64,000 bases of DNA, taken from Poa pratensis. Lineage: Eukaryota > Streptophyta > Magnoliopsida > Poales > Poaceae. The notes below the pieces were generated by a model. The model saw nothing but the letters and a program-made list of their open reading frames with translations, searched no databases and was not told the origin of the DNA. Below are positions 11,459 to 22,499 of the stretch, piece after piece. Numbering within the stretch: the stretch's first letter is position 1; the number at the start of each line of letters is the position of its first letter. Location: positions 40,360,489 through 40,424,488 of the forward strand of contig CAMZMU010000020.1 of assembly GCA_947311845.1 (NCBI GenBank). The letters are read 5' to 3'. Made by a program: the position numbers and the translations under genes.

Positions 11459-12490
11459 TGTTGAAATATTGTTAAATTCCTATGGTGGGCTTTTGGCCCA
11501 TCTAACAATTTTCATAAAATCCCTAAAGGCCCATGCTGTGGCAAATGCTGCGAGTTTAGTCCCACATGGCTAGTTGGGAGAGATTTACACCAGTTTATAA
11601 GGTGAGCTCTTCTCCCACATGTATGAGGTGTTGGCTGTGAAGTGAAGGGAGGCGTTCCACACGCGCGCTCCTCCTCCGCCGCCCGCCTCGCCTCCTCACG
11701 TCACGACGCGTCGCGCCGCGCCGCGCCGCGCCGCGGGTTGCAGGAATCTCACCGAGCCGATGTTATCTTTTTGTCACGCAGGAAAAATATGAACGGTCAA
11801 CTGGAACGTTTCTGCATTAATGGAAATGAATACGAGCTAAAACATTTCGTCTTAATTACGGACGTTACCAGAATTCATTGTGATTCATTACGTGTGTTGG
11901 ATCTCTCGCCTGCCTCGGTGCCTATTTCAGAGAGGTCGCTCCTCTCCGGAATAGACAGACAACACATACAACTGCTCGCGCCGCTACCATCGTTCCTCTC
12001 GCTGTTGTTGTCTCCGGTGATCCCATCCCGTCGATCGCGTACACGGTTGCCGGGAGAGCAGGCCTCCGAAACCCCGCCTCTCCACATCCTGTACTGCAGA
12101 GGGGCGATTAGATTTTTGGGGAGCGTCTTCCACGCGACTGCTCACCTCTGTTCGTCTACTTCAACTACATCTAAATCAACTACATCCGCGTCGCCTTCCT
12201 CTTCGCCATGGCTACCGACGCCGACATCGAGAAGGCTGCTGCTGACAAGAGGATCGCCGACGAGGCTGCCTCCTCCGTTGTGGCCAACTGGCCTACTGGA
12301 GGGTACACGTTTATCCCTCTCCTGATTATTTGCATGTTTGCCGTACTAGCTATTTGTGTAGATGTTTCTACTATTTATCTAGTACATGATTTTATCATAT
12401 AATTTCAGTATGTCATTACCACTGTTTACCTCATGTTTATGATTTATTCTTTGAATTAATTTAATTGAACAATTGTTTAAATACTCAACA
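11459..12490 (+). repeat. 3' LTR of the Copia element (1,032 bp)
   Basis: Pairs with 5960-6990. It keeps the ATG (12208) and the first gag codons up to the splice donor, so it holds an open but purposeless mini-frame (12208-12402). Its right end CAACA is followed by the target copy TCGTC. Confidence 0.93.
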
Positions 12491-13825
12491 TCGTCTAGGA
12501 GGGAGGCCACCTTGATGTTGAACCGAGCTGCCAAACCGTTTGCTTCTGCATCACACTCGTTGGCAGGGGTCCGCTCCCGCAGCACCGGGCAGCACCCCAC
12601 TGGCGCTGCTCCAACGACGAACAGCTTGCGCATCCCAAGGTCATAGACCTCTGAAAATCAATCAGGCCGAGATTTGTTTCGGGTTATTAATCTTCTGTGA
12701 AAGAGGCTTTGCCTGATAAAAAATACTGTGAAGAGAGAGTGGTATATTTAAAAATGCAAGAGTAATTGTATGCACTGACCCTGTGGACGCATGCATATAT
12801 AGTATATAAAATGTTAAAACCATCTCAGTTATTTATTCAGTAGAGTATTCCAGTAAAATCCATCGACTTGCTTCACCATCTTTACCTGGTTTGTTTGATC
12901 TGATACTCCTGCACCTCCTGAAGCAAAGTTGACACCCTTCAGATATATGGACTTGCTGCTTGACGTGGTACGGATATATAGGTATGGAAGAGGGCTGGCC
13001 AGCTGGAGATGCCCAGCTGTAATGGTATAAAGGGGCATAATCAATTCTTGATGAAAATCGCGCACACATGGATGCGTGTTCCTGAACTAACAACGCGACA
13101 TTGGCACATTGCACAGAAAACTTAACGGTTCATCTTCACCTTTGCGAAACATATAAGATGGGTATCCCTGTCTCTAGCACAAGAAGGTAGAACTATTCGT
13201 CGAAGATTGTATAAACACTGTTTTCCTGGTTTAATAAAGCTCACCGGTTCACTAAAAAAAACTTGGCAATCTCTAGTTCACGTAATGGCTCTAATTAACT
13301 GAAGCTATAATTAACTTTGGACAGCAAAGTTAATGCTAAGAAAAACATTACTCGGCAGTGCCATCTTACAAACTGAGAACATCATGCAGTCATGCACGCA
13401 CGAATCCCTTCCCTACATTTTCTAGCATCTGATCGGCCGTCAGGACTCAGGACCGCAAAAATGCAAAAGGTTCATTGTCCTTGGAACAATGCTCATGTTA
13501 AAAAACGGAACAAAAAATAGACAATTAACACGCACATCATGGCCATTTCGAAGGGCATATACGCACCGAGGAAGTCGACGAAGTTTTTGCCGTTGCTGAA
13601 CCTGCCGGTGGCCTTGCGACCAGGGTAGTCGACGCCGTTGTGCGGGATGTCCGCCCTGAGCACCGTCAGGAAGTGGTTGTTGGTCCCGACGTCTGCCTGA
13701 GGATCGCCGAGCACATAAAGCGCCGGGATCGAGCACTGCGCCGCCGCCTCGAACAGACAGCAACTAGCCAGGAACAGGATGCAAGGCAAGGCACAAGAGA
13801 TGACGATCCCACTGGGAGAACCCAT
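12491..13825 (-). pseudogene. GDSL esterase/lipase pseudogene, 5' part (exons 1, 2 and start of the interrupted exon)
   Basis: Minus strand. Exon 1 (13825-13567): start MGSPSG, a hydrophobic signal peptide of ~30 residues, then the first GDSL block reading 'VLGDPQADVGTNNHF'. The catalytic Ser of GDS is Pro here. Donor at 13566. Exon 2 (about 13002-12886): 'LASPLPYL...KGVNFASGGAGVSDQTNQ', with donor gtaaag. The exon that should follow (middle of the protein, including the block with the oxyanion Asn) is not found in the ~235 bases before the next acceptor. The following exon (12650-12491) encodes 'LGMRKLFVVGAAPVGCCPV' and runs into the Copia insertion; it continues at 5959. Two inactivating changes besides the insertion make this a firm pseudogene. 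Confidence 0.88.
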
Positions 13826-14915
13826 TGTGCGCCAAGATGAAGCTCGCTAGCCAGGTACTACCTATTTCCGAGCATTCGTTCGTATATACAGTATATAGAG
13901 AGAGACACACACAGGGGAACTCGCAACATTTACAGACGTCCTCATTGTCAGTTAACTCAAACTAGGCAGATGTCGAGCATGGTATAGAAGTGGAACTAGC
14001 CGCAAATTGTGGGACACGTTCAAGATAATATTTTCAACTGATGCGCAACTCTGTGCCTCCTCTGTTCTCCAGCGTGTTCACGTTGCCGTATCTTCGTATG
14101 TCAACTTTGAGATCGTACGTACTTCTCGCAGAGAATTAAGGAACCTGCGTACCATAAGGTCGTTGACGGAGGTTAAGGCAAGTCCAGAGTTAGACTACGT
14201 GTGTACGGAAGAATATAGGGCCGGCGTGACTGATTAGTGATTGCCTGCAGTATCTTTAGGCTCACTCGAACATGGCTGAATAAAAGGCGGGAGAGCCACG
14301 CTAAAACCATGTTGTGCAGTTTGTTTGATCGTCTGCACAATGGTATTTTGCACCAATGAAAAAACTGGGTGAAGCTGTTCGGTTAGATATTTTATAAAGG
14401 GAATTTTATTGCTTAAAAAGTGTTTAAACATTACACTTTGCCTATACATAATTAGGAATTTAGGATGCACACAGCCACCACCGCACAGTCTCATAAAAAT
14501 AAAATAAAATAAAAGGTACACATGAGTAACTAGTTATATTGCTTATGATAATGGGGCAATCCAAAAATCACACGCCCATCTATATCATATACAAATATTC
14601 CCTCCGTACAAATAAAAAGGTGTTGATTTTGCACGCATTATAATGTGGACCACGAATGAAACAAATTGATGCAACGGTATCTTGTCATTTCTACATAGTC
14701 AGAGCGACCATATTACAGCTATCGCACCCACCCTAATTAGTACCATGTAAACAATTGCCGAAAATATTCGCAGGTGCACATGGAAGATACAAAATTGAAG
14801 CTACTTGGATGGCTGACCAAATAGAACGGACAAACTTATAATAAAAAAAATAAGTGTTTCATAGTCTCCTCATGTGAACAAAAAACACACTTTGTACTTC
14901 CATGTTAGTTGCGTT
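13826..14915. other. Flank of the GDSL pseudogene, no gene seen
   Basis: Contains TATA-rich sequence at 13885-13900 suited to a minus-strand promoter for the GDSL gene. Around 14597 a 'ttccctccgt' resembles a Stowaway end, but no partner end was found. Short frames at 14007-14237 and 14234-14521 have no recognisable domain. Confidence 0.5.
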
Positions 14916-14931
14916 TAACAAGATTATACTT

Positions 14932-15774
14932 TTTTTTGAATTTTCCACATATATTAAACCAGCAAAGAGTACACGATTACATCGATTAAAAAAACAAAAC
15001 TAAAAGAGACTAGCAAATCTATGAGATCTTCAAGCCCTTTCTTCATCCATGACACAATCTTGTACTTTTCTGAAGGCAGCCGTAAAATAACGCCAACACC
15101 ACCAAACCACAGACCTGTGAATACCACCGAAGGTTCTCCCTTTTTAATTTCGAGCCGCAATGCCAAGGCTTTGTGCACGCACGCAGCCATTAAATTAATC
15201 AAGCAACATCGGCAAGAGCACCACCACTGATATTTCAGGGACAAATAACCGAACCACTTTGTCGACGTCGTTGGGAGCCGAGAGAACGAATCACCATTGC
15301 CGAAAACGTAGTAGACGGGATAGATATTGCGAGGACAAACCTCCTCGCGGCAACCATGAGAAACAATCCAAGATTGATCTGGCGAAGCAATATCTGAAGA
15401 ACCATACCTAGACAGACTTAATCTTCCAAAGCCACCATTGACGCCGGGAAGGATATCTCGTCGTCGAACGAAGCGTGAAAGATCACTTATTGCAGACGAT
15501 ATCATCTCCATTAACGAAGAAGACGACGAACAAAACCAAACTCTACCGTTAAGGACCTTCGAAAAGCGCCGTGCGCATGTCCGAGGTCCCCACCCCTCCT
15601 AGTGCCAGAACGGCACCTAGAGGAGGCGAGGACCCGTCGAATTTTTACCGGCGGCGACGATGAAGCTGTAGATATCACCGGCGGCGGCGGCCAACCCTAG
15701 CCGCCGCCACGATCGCCCAAATCGCCTCGCGCTCCCTTCCTTCGTAACGTACCTTCCTTGGCCGCCTTACAGTC
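14932..15774 (-). mobile_element. Poly(A) retroposon (LINE/SINE-like, non-autonomous) with 16-bp target duplication
   Basis: The direct repeat taacaagattatactt occurs at 14916-14931 and 15775-15790. Between them, read on the minus strand, is a GC-rich leader (GGCGGCGGCTAGGGTT type) and then an open frame of 185 codons (15511-14954). An A-run follows at the end next to the left repeat. Poly(A) plus variable-length target duplications show target-primed reverse transcription. The 185-aa frame (MEMISSAISDLSRF...) matches no domain I know. Two diverged relatives sit at 37300-38718. No reverse transcriptase is encoded. Confidence 0.85.
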
Positions 15775-15790
15775 TAACAAGATTATACTT

Positions 15791-16399
15791 AATTAGAATA
15801 ACACCTCGACAAATATAACACACAAAGATTTTTATTTTTATTTTTCGGAGGAGCAAATCCCAATCTTAAACTATTAAATCATGTACATGTTTTTCAGATA
15901 TACCTGAAAACTGCCAATATGATCGTTCAGTTACGGATGACGTTTCATAGCACCAAACTAAAATGTCTGACATGTAGGAACCTAATATCCTCATGGTTTA
16001 AGGGTGTGCATGTACTTGTTAACACTTCTGTGAATTTACTAATAATGTTGGGACGATGTGATCTCACTGTAAACCAAATACTTGGGTATGTCCAACACTC
16101 ATTGTTTCACTAAGCGATGCCTGCTACGCTCACCGCGAGGAGCCCCGCCGCCCAATTCACCGGAAGTCGGGAGGCTTTTCCCGGCAACAGACTCCAGTTG
16201 CGTCAAGGAGAGGAAGGAGTTGAGGGGAGGGTAGTGGAGGCTCACCGAGCATTTGTTAGAGCGTCCCAAAAAAGGTCTCCAACCCCCCCCCCCCCCCCCC
16301 CGCTCTGGTGCAAGCTAATCAATGTCGAGTCAGTGGTCCGACGTGGTGCTTCGTCATTTTTATTGCGCCGATGTTTTTTGTGCCATGCACCTTTCTGCA
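15791..16399. other. Intergenic gap with a poly-C tract
   Basis: No gene recognised. A run of 19 C occurs at 16283-16301. The GC-rich frame at 16117-16407 has no supporting features. Confidence 0.5.
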
Positions 16400-17330
16400 G
16401 GTTCTAGATCTGGCTAGCAACAGTCACCTGACTGACGACGTGGAACAGGGCGATGCCTCCGTTAATATGCCTTATTCCCTTAGATCTCGTCATACACAGC
16501 GGATGTATATGGTGTCAAGACGCCTCGAAATCACGGTGCCCAGACATGCCCGTTACTCTCGCATGGTCAGTGATGGACTCGCTGGCGGATGGCTGGTGGA
16601 TGTTCCGCCAGATCTTGACGCGAGGGAAATACGCGAGCTACCGTCCTTGGCTGAAAGTGTGGCGGCGTTCGCTCTGGCCGAAGGGGTCATGGACGAGTTC
16701 AGGTGGAAGTTGGGCCCGCTCGGCCTACCGGGCCTTCTTTGAGGGGAAGATTGGGTTGACCGGAGCCCAACAGGTCTTGTGCTCGCGAGCTTCGAACAAA
16801 TGCAAGTTCTTCCTCTGGCTGGCGCTGAAGAACAGATGCTGGACCGCGGGCCGACTTGGATGAAGAGGTTTGCCTCGTCCAGCCTCCTGCCCGTTTTGTG
16901 ACCAGGAGGAGGAGGACATTGACCACATGCTGCTCGGGTGTGTCCTTGCTAGAGAGGTTTGGTCCTCTTTCCTGTGCAGATGGTGTAGAGCTGACTGGGT
17001 TCCTAATCACGATGACCGCCTCGTGGACTGGTTGCCATCTAAAACACCAGGAGGGAACGATGCGAAGGATTTGTGGACGGCGATCACCTTGATCTGCTGG
17101 TGCATGTGGAGACACAGGAACGGTGTGGTCTTTGAGGGTCACAGACCATCGGGGGAGACTGCCTTGAGGATGTGGTGGCCGAAGCGGATCTAGAACCCGT
17201 AGATAGGTGGAAGGTTGGCGATTGATCCCTTTTCTCTTTGAGAGGATGGCGTTTTTGACGCATGTGGCTAAACGCGTTGTAAACGACCGTTTGGTCTCTC
17301 CTTATTGAAGTGATACGTCTGGCATCCTCA
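16400..17330 (+). pseudogene. 5'-truncated LINE ORF2 end with zinc-binding RVT domain
   Basis: Frames in this stretch match the C-terminal part of plant L1-type ORF2: 'SAYRAFFEGKI' and 'NKCKFFLWLALKNRCWTA', then after an in-frame TGA at 16861-16863 'LPRPASCPFCDQEEEDIDH', 'MLLGCVLAREVW' and 'LICWCMWRHRNGVVFEG'. This is the zf-RVT pattern (C-x2-C ... H ... C) at about 16888-16941. The reverse transcriptase itself is missing, and frames shift between 16450 and 16740. A short A/T run near 17330 may be the old tail. Confidence 0.75.
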
Positions 17331-17369
17331 AAAGTTTTTTTTTGGAGTTAGGAGAAAATCTTGGACATG

Positions 17370-17377
17370 CTATAAAG
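17370..17377 (+). promoter_or_regulatory. Candidate TATA box of the QWRF gene
   Basis: CTATAAAG sits about 370 bases before the start codon, in non-repetitive sequence just after the dead LINE. Position and strand suit the QWRF gene, giving a leader of roughly 340 nt. No transcript evidence is visible. Confidence 0.35.
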
Positions 17378-17742
17378 GTCGATCGCTTCTCCGAGTTCTT
17401 ACCAGAAGATTACGGCTTCAGAATATATGTACGCTTGGCCATCGTGTGTACGTCACAGTATTCAGATTGACCAAGTCGTACAGCCTCTTCCATTTGTCTC
17501 TCGCGCATCCTACACTGTCCTGCACGGCGGCAAACCTCGCAGACTCTTTCGCACGGATAGCGGCCTCGGCCGGCGTCGCTCTTCATCGATCGCTATGTGC
17601 CGGCCGGCAGGCTTAACGCCAATATTGTTGTATGTTGTTATGCTTGCCTATGCCTACATATGCATCAGCCATCCAACATGAACTCGGATACTCGCTGTCC
17701 CTCAACCCGCACAGGCACGAGCAAGCTTACGTCGATCGCGCC

Positions 17743-19729
17743 ATGTCGTCGTCCAGACGGTGGGCCTCCTCCCCCTCGTCCGGCACGGACCTGCCAGCAG
17801 GCCGGTCTGTTCTCCCTGCGGCGGCGCTCTCACCCTTGCGCCACAGCTCCCGTCGCTCTGTCTCCCGTTCCGACCCGGCCCCTGGAGCCGCGACCCTCGG
17901 TCGCAGCATCTGGCCTTCCTCCTCCGACGGCAAGATCACGAGCAAGAAGTCGTCGCCGTTGCCATTTCCCTGCCCGTCACCATCACTGTCGCCATCGGTA
18001 GCCACCCTTGCCGACCACCTGACGAACGATGCCATGGACAGCGCCCACGCCGTGGCGCCGCTGCCCCAGTCGCTTTCCCGCCAGCGCAGCTGCACCGAGC
18101 TCCCGCGCTTCACGGACGCCGACGCCGACGAAAGGAAGATCGCCAAGTCTTCCGGTAAGGGCGGTCACGCTTTCGGGCGCTCCATGCGCTTCCTACCGTC
18201 CTCCAAGCCTGCCGGCGTCACGCTCACTCCGGGACGTATCGCGTCGTCCGACCTCCGCAGGCTCAGCGGCTCCTCCGTGGACTGTCGCGCCGATGTCGCC
18301 AGCTCCGGATCGGAGTGCAGCGACGCCTCCAGGGGATCCAGTGCGAGGTCGACGATCCCCAAGCCGCACTCGCCGTTGATTGCCCGTACGAGCTCGGTCC
18401 GGCTGCTCGGGTCGACCAACACGCAGTGGGCTCTCTCGCCTGGGCGGCGAAGCAGCTCATTCGTAAAGACACTGACGACCGTGCAAGAACCGAAGGGGAA
18501 GAAGAGCCTGTTGAGCATGGGATGGGGCCATCTTTTCAACCGGCGGAAGTCGATGGACGCAGATTCATCCATTGCCACCACGACCCTGCCCAACGTAGTG
18601 CCCTCACCGGTGTCACGCAGCAACGGGGGAATAGGGGAGGCCGGACATCAGATGAGGATGGTGCATTGCCGTTTTTTGCAGTGGCGCCTGTTGAACGCCA
18701 AGGCGGACAAAGCGTCCAAGAACAAGCAGGCTACCGCCGAGGTGCTCATATATAAAAATAAATTCATCAGTGTTCTTCTACGCAATTGCATAACATATGC
18801 ATTAAACACCTGGACTAATTTTTGCATCTCACAGGTTCAGTTGATGGGTGCATGGGCCAGGATTTCAGAGCTCAGAGGGAAAGTAGCGAGAAAGCGAGTG
18901 CAGCTTGACAAGGAGAATCTGAAGATTAAACTCAGTAACATACTTTCTTCTCAGGTCCGTTTGTTAATAAAACCTTAAGTTTTCATTCCAAATTATTAAA
19001 GTATACGAGAATGTGCACCGATTATGGACATCATTCTCTACAGATGAGGGGTTTGGACAGTTGGGGGCAGGTGGAGAGCAAGCACGCCTTGGCTCTTGAC
19101 TCCACACTGGATTGCGCTAAGGCAGCAGTTTGCAGTGTTCCTCTTACCAACGGAGCAAAGGTATGCTCTGTTAAATAGCTCAACCTCATTTTCCTAAGTG
19201 AAAGGTTTACAAAAAGACAGTCTGAAATTGCATATATAGGTGTCTTTGCCGGTGATGGCATCCATACTAGAGCAGATGTTCGAGCTCGCAATGACGGCCA
19301 GGATATCAGTTCGTTCGTTTAGTCCCATGGTAAATAATTCAGCGAAAAACAAGTTCAAAGTCCGTGTACCCATCTCTGTAGTTTTTACCGATTCAAGATC
19401 TGAATGTGGATTTCTCCATGCATGATAAATGCATATGCTAGGCTCAAGATACGGCAGCGCTAATCTCGGAGCTGGTGCGCGTGGCTCATGGGGAGCAAGC
19501 TCTGTTACAGGAGTGTCTCGACCTGCTTGGACGGGTCTCGGCACTACAGGTAGTTTGAATTTATCTCTTACAGGGAAATATTAGTATTTGGTGTTGTGCT
19601 GCGGTTCTTAATTAAGAACGTCTTCACTTCGATTGTGGCTAATTAATTGATGCGCAGATTGAAGAACAGAGCTTGCGTTGCCATATGGTGCAGTCATCAT
19701 CGTCGCTGAATCTTGTGATAGTGAATTAG
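17743..19729 (+). CDS. QWRF motif-containing protein (AUGMIN subunit 8/EDE1 family), six exons
   Basis: Exons 17743-18741, 18835-18954, 19044-19160, 19240-19329, 19442-19549 and 19658-19729; all introns are GT-AG, phase 0, 79-112 nt. The product is 501 residues with no internal stop. The first ~300 residues are Ser/Pro/Arg-rich and low complexity. At about 310 comes 'RFLQWRLLNAKADKASKNKQ', the family's QWRF motif (here QWRL), followed by a conserved helical C-terminus ('AWARISELRGKVARKRV', 'QMRGLDSWGQVESKHALAL', 'VMASILEQMFELAMTARI', 'LLQECLDLLGRVSALQ'). Known members bind microtubules; EDE1 and AUG8 belong to the augmin complex at spindle and phragmoplast. An upstream in-frame ATG at 17632 would add 37 residues. 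Another frame at 17679 (RCPSTRTGTSKLTS) looks more family-like, so the true start is uncertain. Confidence 0.85.
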
Positions 19730-19999
19730 AATGGCCATGGACGGGAGCTCAGTGCACACATGTGTTCTACAAGTATAACCGACCAGGAATTACCAGCGGA
19801 TTGTCCCAACGCTAGATTAAAATCGAACTTGTGGTGCATCTAGAAGGGAGAGAAAAGAGTAGAGGCTGCTCACTCTTACAAAGTAGTGCAGAGCTGACAA
19901 TTAATTGCATGTGATGGTGTTCAGTGCTCTTATATTAGAGTAGCTTAAGATGCAAAATAAAAATTTAAATTGCAAACACAAAGTTCTTCAATGTCATTA

Positions 20000-20060
20000 C
20001 TCCCTCCATTCACTAATATAAAACGTTTTGGCAAGCTAAGTTATTAGTGAACAGAGAAAG
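20000..20060. mobile_element. Very short Stowaway-type MITE (61 bp)
   Basis: Begins CTCCCTCCATTCACTAATA and ends TATTAGTGAACAGAGAAAG, imperfect inverted repeats, bracketed by TA at 19998-19999 and 20061-20062. It lies in the 3' flank of the QWRF gene. Confidence 0.7.
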
Positions 20061-20062
20061 TA

Positions 20063-20904
20063 CTGAATTTAAAGATAAAGAATGAGTGTGTATTTTGTTA
20101 ATATTCAATGCAGATGCTGGAGGTTCCCCTACCTTTTTGAAAATAGATGTGTTGTAAATATTACATTTGTATTGTTCGAGTGCGTGGTGAATATTGGAGA
20201 TACATCTTGCATTCCTGGGTAACGTTCTGTATTTTGCACAAACGAGTCTTTTTTCAACCAGCGACATTTGATAACAGCATATAGGTTATGCGAGTTGCAA
20301 CATTCGTTCTCCTTTTTGTAATATTGTTGGACTAATTTGTAATCTGAAATACTGAAACGGAGAGTGGTCCAGGATTTGACAGGAAGATCAAGCGTGGATA
20401 AAAGGAGGACACATTTGGCATGCCACAAGAACCTTGTTCCGAGAAATTTTTACTCATATTGGTCGATAATTTGATGTTCAAGTGCAATTTGGGTCATTCT
20501 TAATTAATTCATCGGGCAATAACGTTATAAAGATGGGTACCATCGGTTGCACAACCATAACTCAAAATGGAGAGGCTCTGTTAATATTGACGTTTCCACC
20601 AAAATTTACTTTTTCGCTATGTGCACAAAATTGGCAAGTAAAAGCTTGTGACATAATACGCATTGTCTAAACCTGGCTGGCCAACATTGAATCCCAAGGC
20701 CTCTGAGACCATTTTGAACATCAAGCAACTTCTATGCAAAAACATGTAAAATCAAGCATTTTGCAAGATTTGAATGAAGTTCTATAATACTAGTAGTAAT
20801 TTAATATGGTACATATGAGGTAACCGGTCTAGGGCTGGGCAATGGGCAACGTGTCAGGGGCGGAGCTGGAGCTCGAGTCACCCTGATGCACCACTTTACT
20901 ATGC
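20063..20904. other. Intergenic gap, no gene seen
   Basis: AT-rich sequence without domains. 'caggggcggagc' near 20868 resembles the end of grass hAT MITEs, but no matching opposite end was found. The last five bases (TATGC, 20900-20904) are the target site of the next element. Confidence 0.5.
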
Positions 20905-21396
20905 TGACATGGGTATACATATCGGGTACCCTATCATGAGGGTACCTGGTGCACGTGACGACTAAGGCCCAATATCGAAGAGCCTATTCGAAGCCCAAGA
21001 CAAGAGGCCCAAGAAGATGGAGTACCCTCCAAGACTAGACATAGGCATAGTCGGTTTAGCCTTTCCTTATGTGTAAACTAGGTCGGTTACAAACTCCCGA
21101 GACCCAGCCTATTTAAAGGCTGGGAGGGGTACCGATCTGGGAAAAAGCCATACACGAACCACCAAAATTCTTGCGAGATCATCAACTCGCCGGAGCTCCC
21201 CTGTAATCGCATAATCCATAATCAATACCAGACAAGCAGGAAGTAGGGTCTTTACCTCCACCCGAGGGGCCTGAACCTGGGTAAATCTTTGCCTCTGCTT
21301 GTCAGCCGACGAAACTACCAGTACTACCACGTTCTCTCCCCATAATCTCAACCCTAGGTCCTTAACCATGGGATTTGATGAGGGTACACCTCGTCA
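20905..21396 (+). repeat. 5' LTR (492 bp)
   Basis: TGACATGGGTATACA ... CACCTCGTCA. A TATTTAAAGG at about 21111 is a good TATA box, giving a transcript start near 21140. It shares a TG..CA structure and 98.5% identity with 28075-28565. Confidence 0.93.
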
Positions 21397-21398
21397 AT

Positions 21399-21412
21399 TG
21401 GCGCCGTCTGTG
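21399..21412 (+). other. Primer-binding site of the gypsy-derived element
   Basis: TGGCGCCGTCTGTG lies two bases after the LTR end. It begins with TGG, the complement of a tRNA CCA end, and resembles the TGGCGCC-type site of other grass gypsy elements. Confidence 0.7.
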
Positions 21413-21612
21413 GAAAGAATAGTGCTGGACTCGCGGTTTCTTCGGTTCCATCGGAAAACGGCGACTCGCCGATCAGATCTACAAACAGCAACTCGCCGGC
21501 TGCATCAACAAACCAGAACTCGCCGACTCAGGCGGCACACGGCAACTCGCCGGTTCACTCGGCAAACAGTAGCACGCCAGCTTCACCCGCAAAAAGCACA
21601 TCGGATCCTCTG

Positions 21613-22344
21613 ATGGATTTCGAGCCACACTCGCCAGGATTCCAGGAGGCCTTCTCCAATCTCGAGTCAGGTTTGGGTTTAACCGTTGGTTCGTTCAATT
21701 TTTTCGTCAACAAGCTTGGTGTGCAGGACTTGACGGATCCACGCCAACTCGCGACTTTCGCACCCGAGGCTCCATCGGCTGCGGCTCCTTCGACTGCGGA
21801 TCTTTCCGCTGCGTCCATACCATCATCGACCCTCCAAGCTTGTTCGTCTGCAACAACCATGTCCACACGAGAGATGCGCGAGCTCATTGAAGAGCTCCAG
21901 GGCGAGGAGGCCGAATCAGCATACCGCACAAACGATCCCGAGCTGGATCTCCCACTCGAGGATAGTTTCGACTGCGGGATCTCCCTCAGCGACTTCGATG
22001 ACCTCGAAACTCATACCGACAACCACGTCAACTCCGAGATCTGCGCCAACAACAATCTCGACTTCGAGACTCATAACAACCTCGCCGACGCCGAGATGGG
22101 CATAGGCGACGAAGACGTCGACTGCGAGATCCGTCCAGACGAACCACTCGGGTCCTTCGAAGTGGGTGACTTGGTACTTCGACTGAAGCAAAAGAAGGTG
22201 CATAAACTTGCTTCTCCATGGGAAGGACCCTTCATCATCACTGAGGTCATAGGTGGTGGAGCATACAGACTGAAGCATGCGAAGACCGGCGAACTCTCTC
22301 ACAATCCTTGGAACGTTGCGCAGCTGCGCCGTTTCTATGCTTAG
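21613..22344 (+). CDS. Fused remnant: gag-like N-terminus joined to integrase C-terminal domain (243 aa)
   Basis: An open frame from ATG at 21613; the same frame is already open upstream, where it codes a repeated 'NSP' pattern (about 21460-21600). Residues 1-180 are acidic, Ser/Ala-rich and low in domains. From about residue 183 the protein reads 'FEVGDLVLRLKQKKVHKL', 'SPWEGPFIITEVIGGGAYRL' and 'NPWNVAQLRRFYA', which is the C-terminal SH3-like domain and tail of gypsy integrase. In an autonomous element some 4 kb of gag-pol lies between these parts. The join is in frame, so the family may have arisen by one internal deletion. Whether the small protein is made is unknown. Confidence 0.8.
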   Translation: MDFEPHSPGFQEAFSNLESGLGLTVGSFNFFVNKLGVQDLTDPRQLATFAPEAPSAAAPSTADLSAASIPSSTLQACSSATTMSTREMRELIEELQGEEAESAYRTNDPELDLPLEDSFDCGISLSDFDDLETHTDNHVNSEICANNNLDFETHNNLADAEMGIGDEDVDCEIRPDEPLGSFEVGDLVLRLKQKKVHKLASPWEGPFIITEVIGGGAYRLKHAKTGELSHNPWNVAQLRRFYA

Positions 22345-22499
22345 ATTGCTCAGTCGCATAATGTAATAGGCTCATATGTCGGATGGCTGCAGGTTTCAGA
22401 CGCGCTCTTTTCCTTACCAGGGTACCTAAGGGGACTGGAAGGTTTTTAATGAGGCGGCCTGCAGCCTAACATTCATAAATGGAATATAGTCAATAAATT

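Larger units (their letters stand above)
5960..12490 (+). mobile_element. Complete but decayed Ty1/copia LTR retrotransposon (6,531 bp)
   Basis: Two LTRs (5960-6990 and 11459-12490) start TGTTGAAATATTG and end AATACTCAACA. They are flanked by the same 5 bp, TCGTC, at 5955-5959 and 12491-12495. Domain order is gag with zinc knuckle, protease, integrase, reverse transcriptase, RNase H, which defines the copia type. By eye I count nine substitutions in the first ~210 aligned LTR bases, so it is an old insertion. The pol frame is broken in at least nine places. It sits inside an exon of a GDSL lipase gene on the other strand. Confidence 0.95.

Noticed and set aside
14590..14640. Stowaway-like end 'ttccctccgt'
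   Set aside because: No second end and no TA bracket could be found.
16117..16407. 96-codon GC-rich frame
   Set aside because: No start context, domain or splice signals; it runs through a poly-C tract.
20860..20900. hAT-like end 'caggggcggagc'
   Set aside because: No matching inverse end within several kb on either side of the gypsy-derived element.
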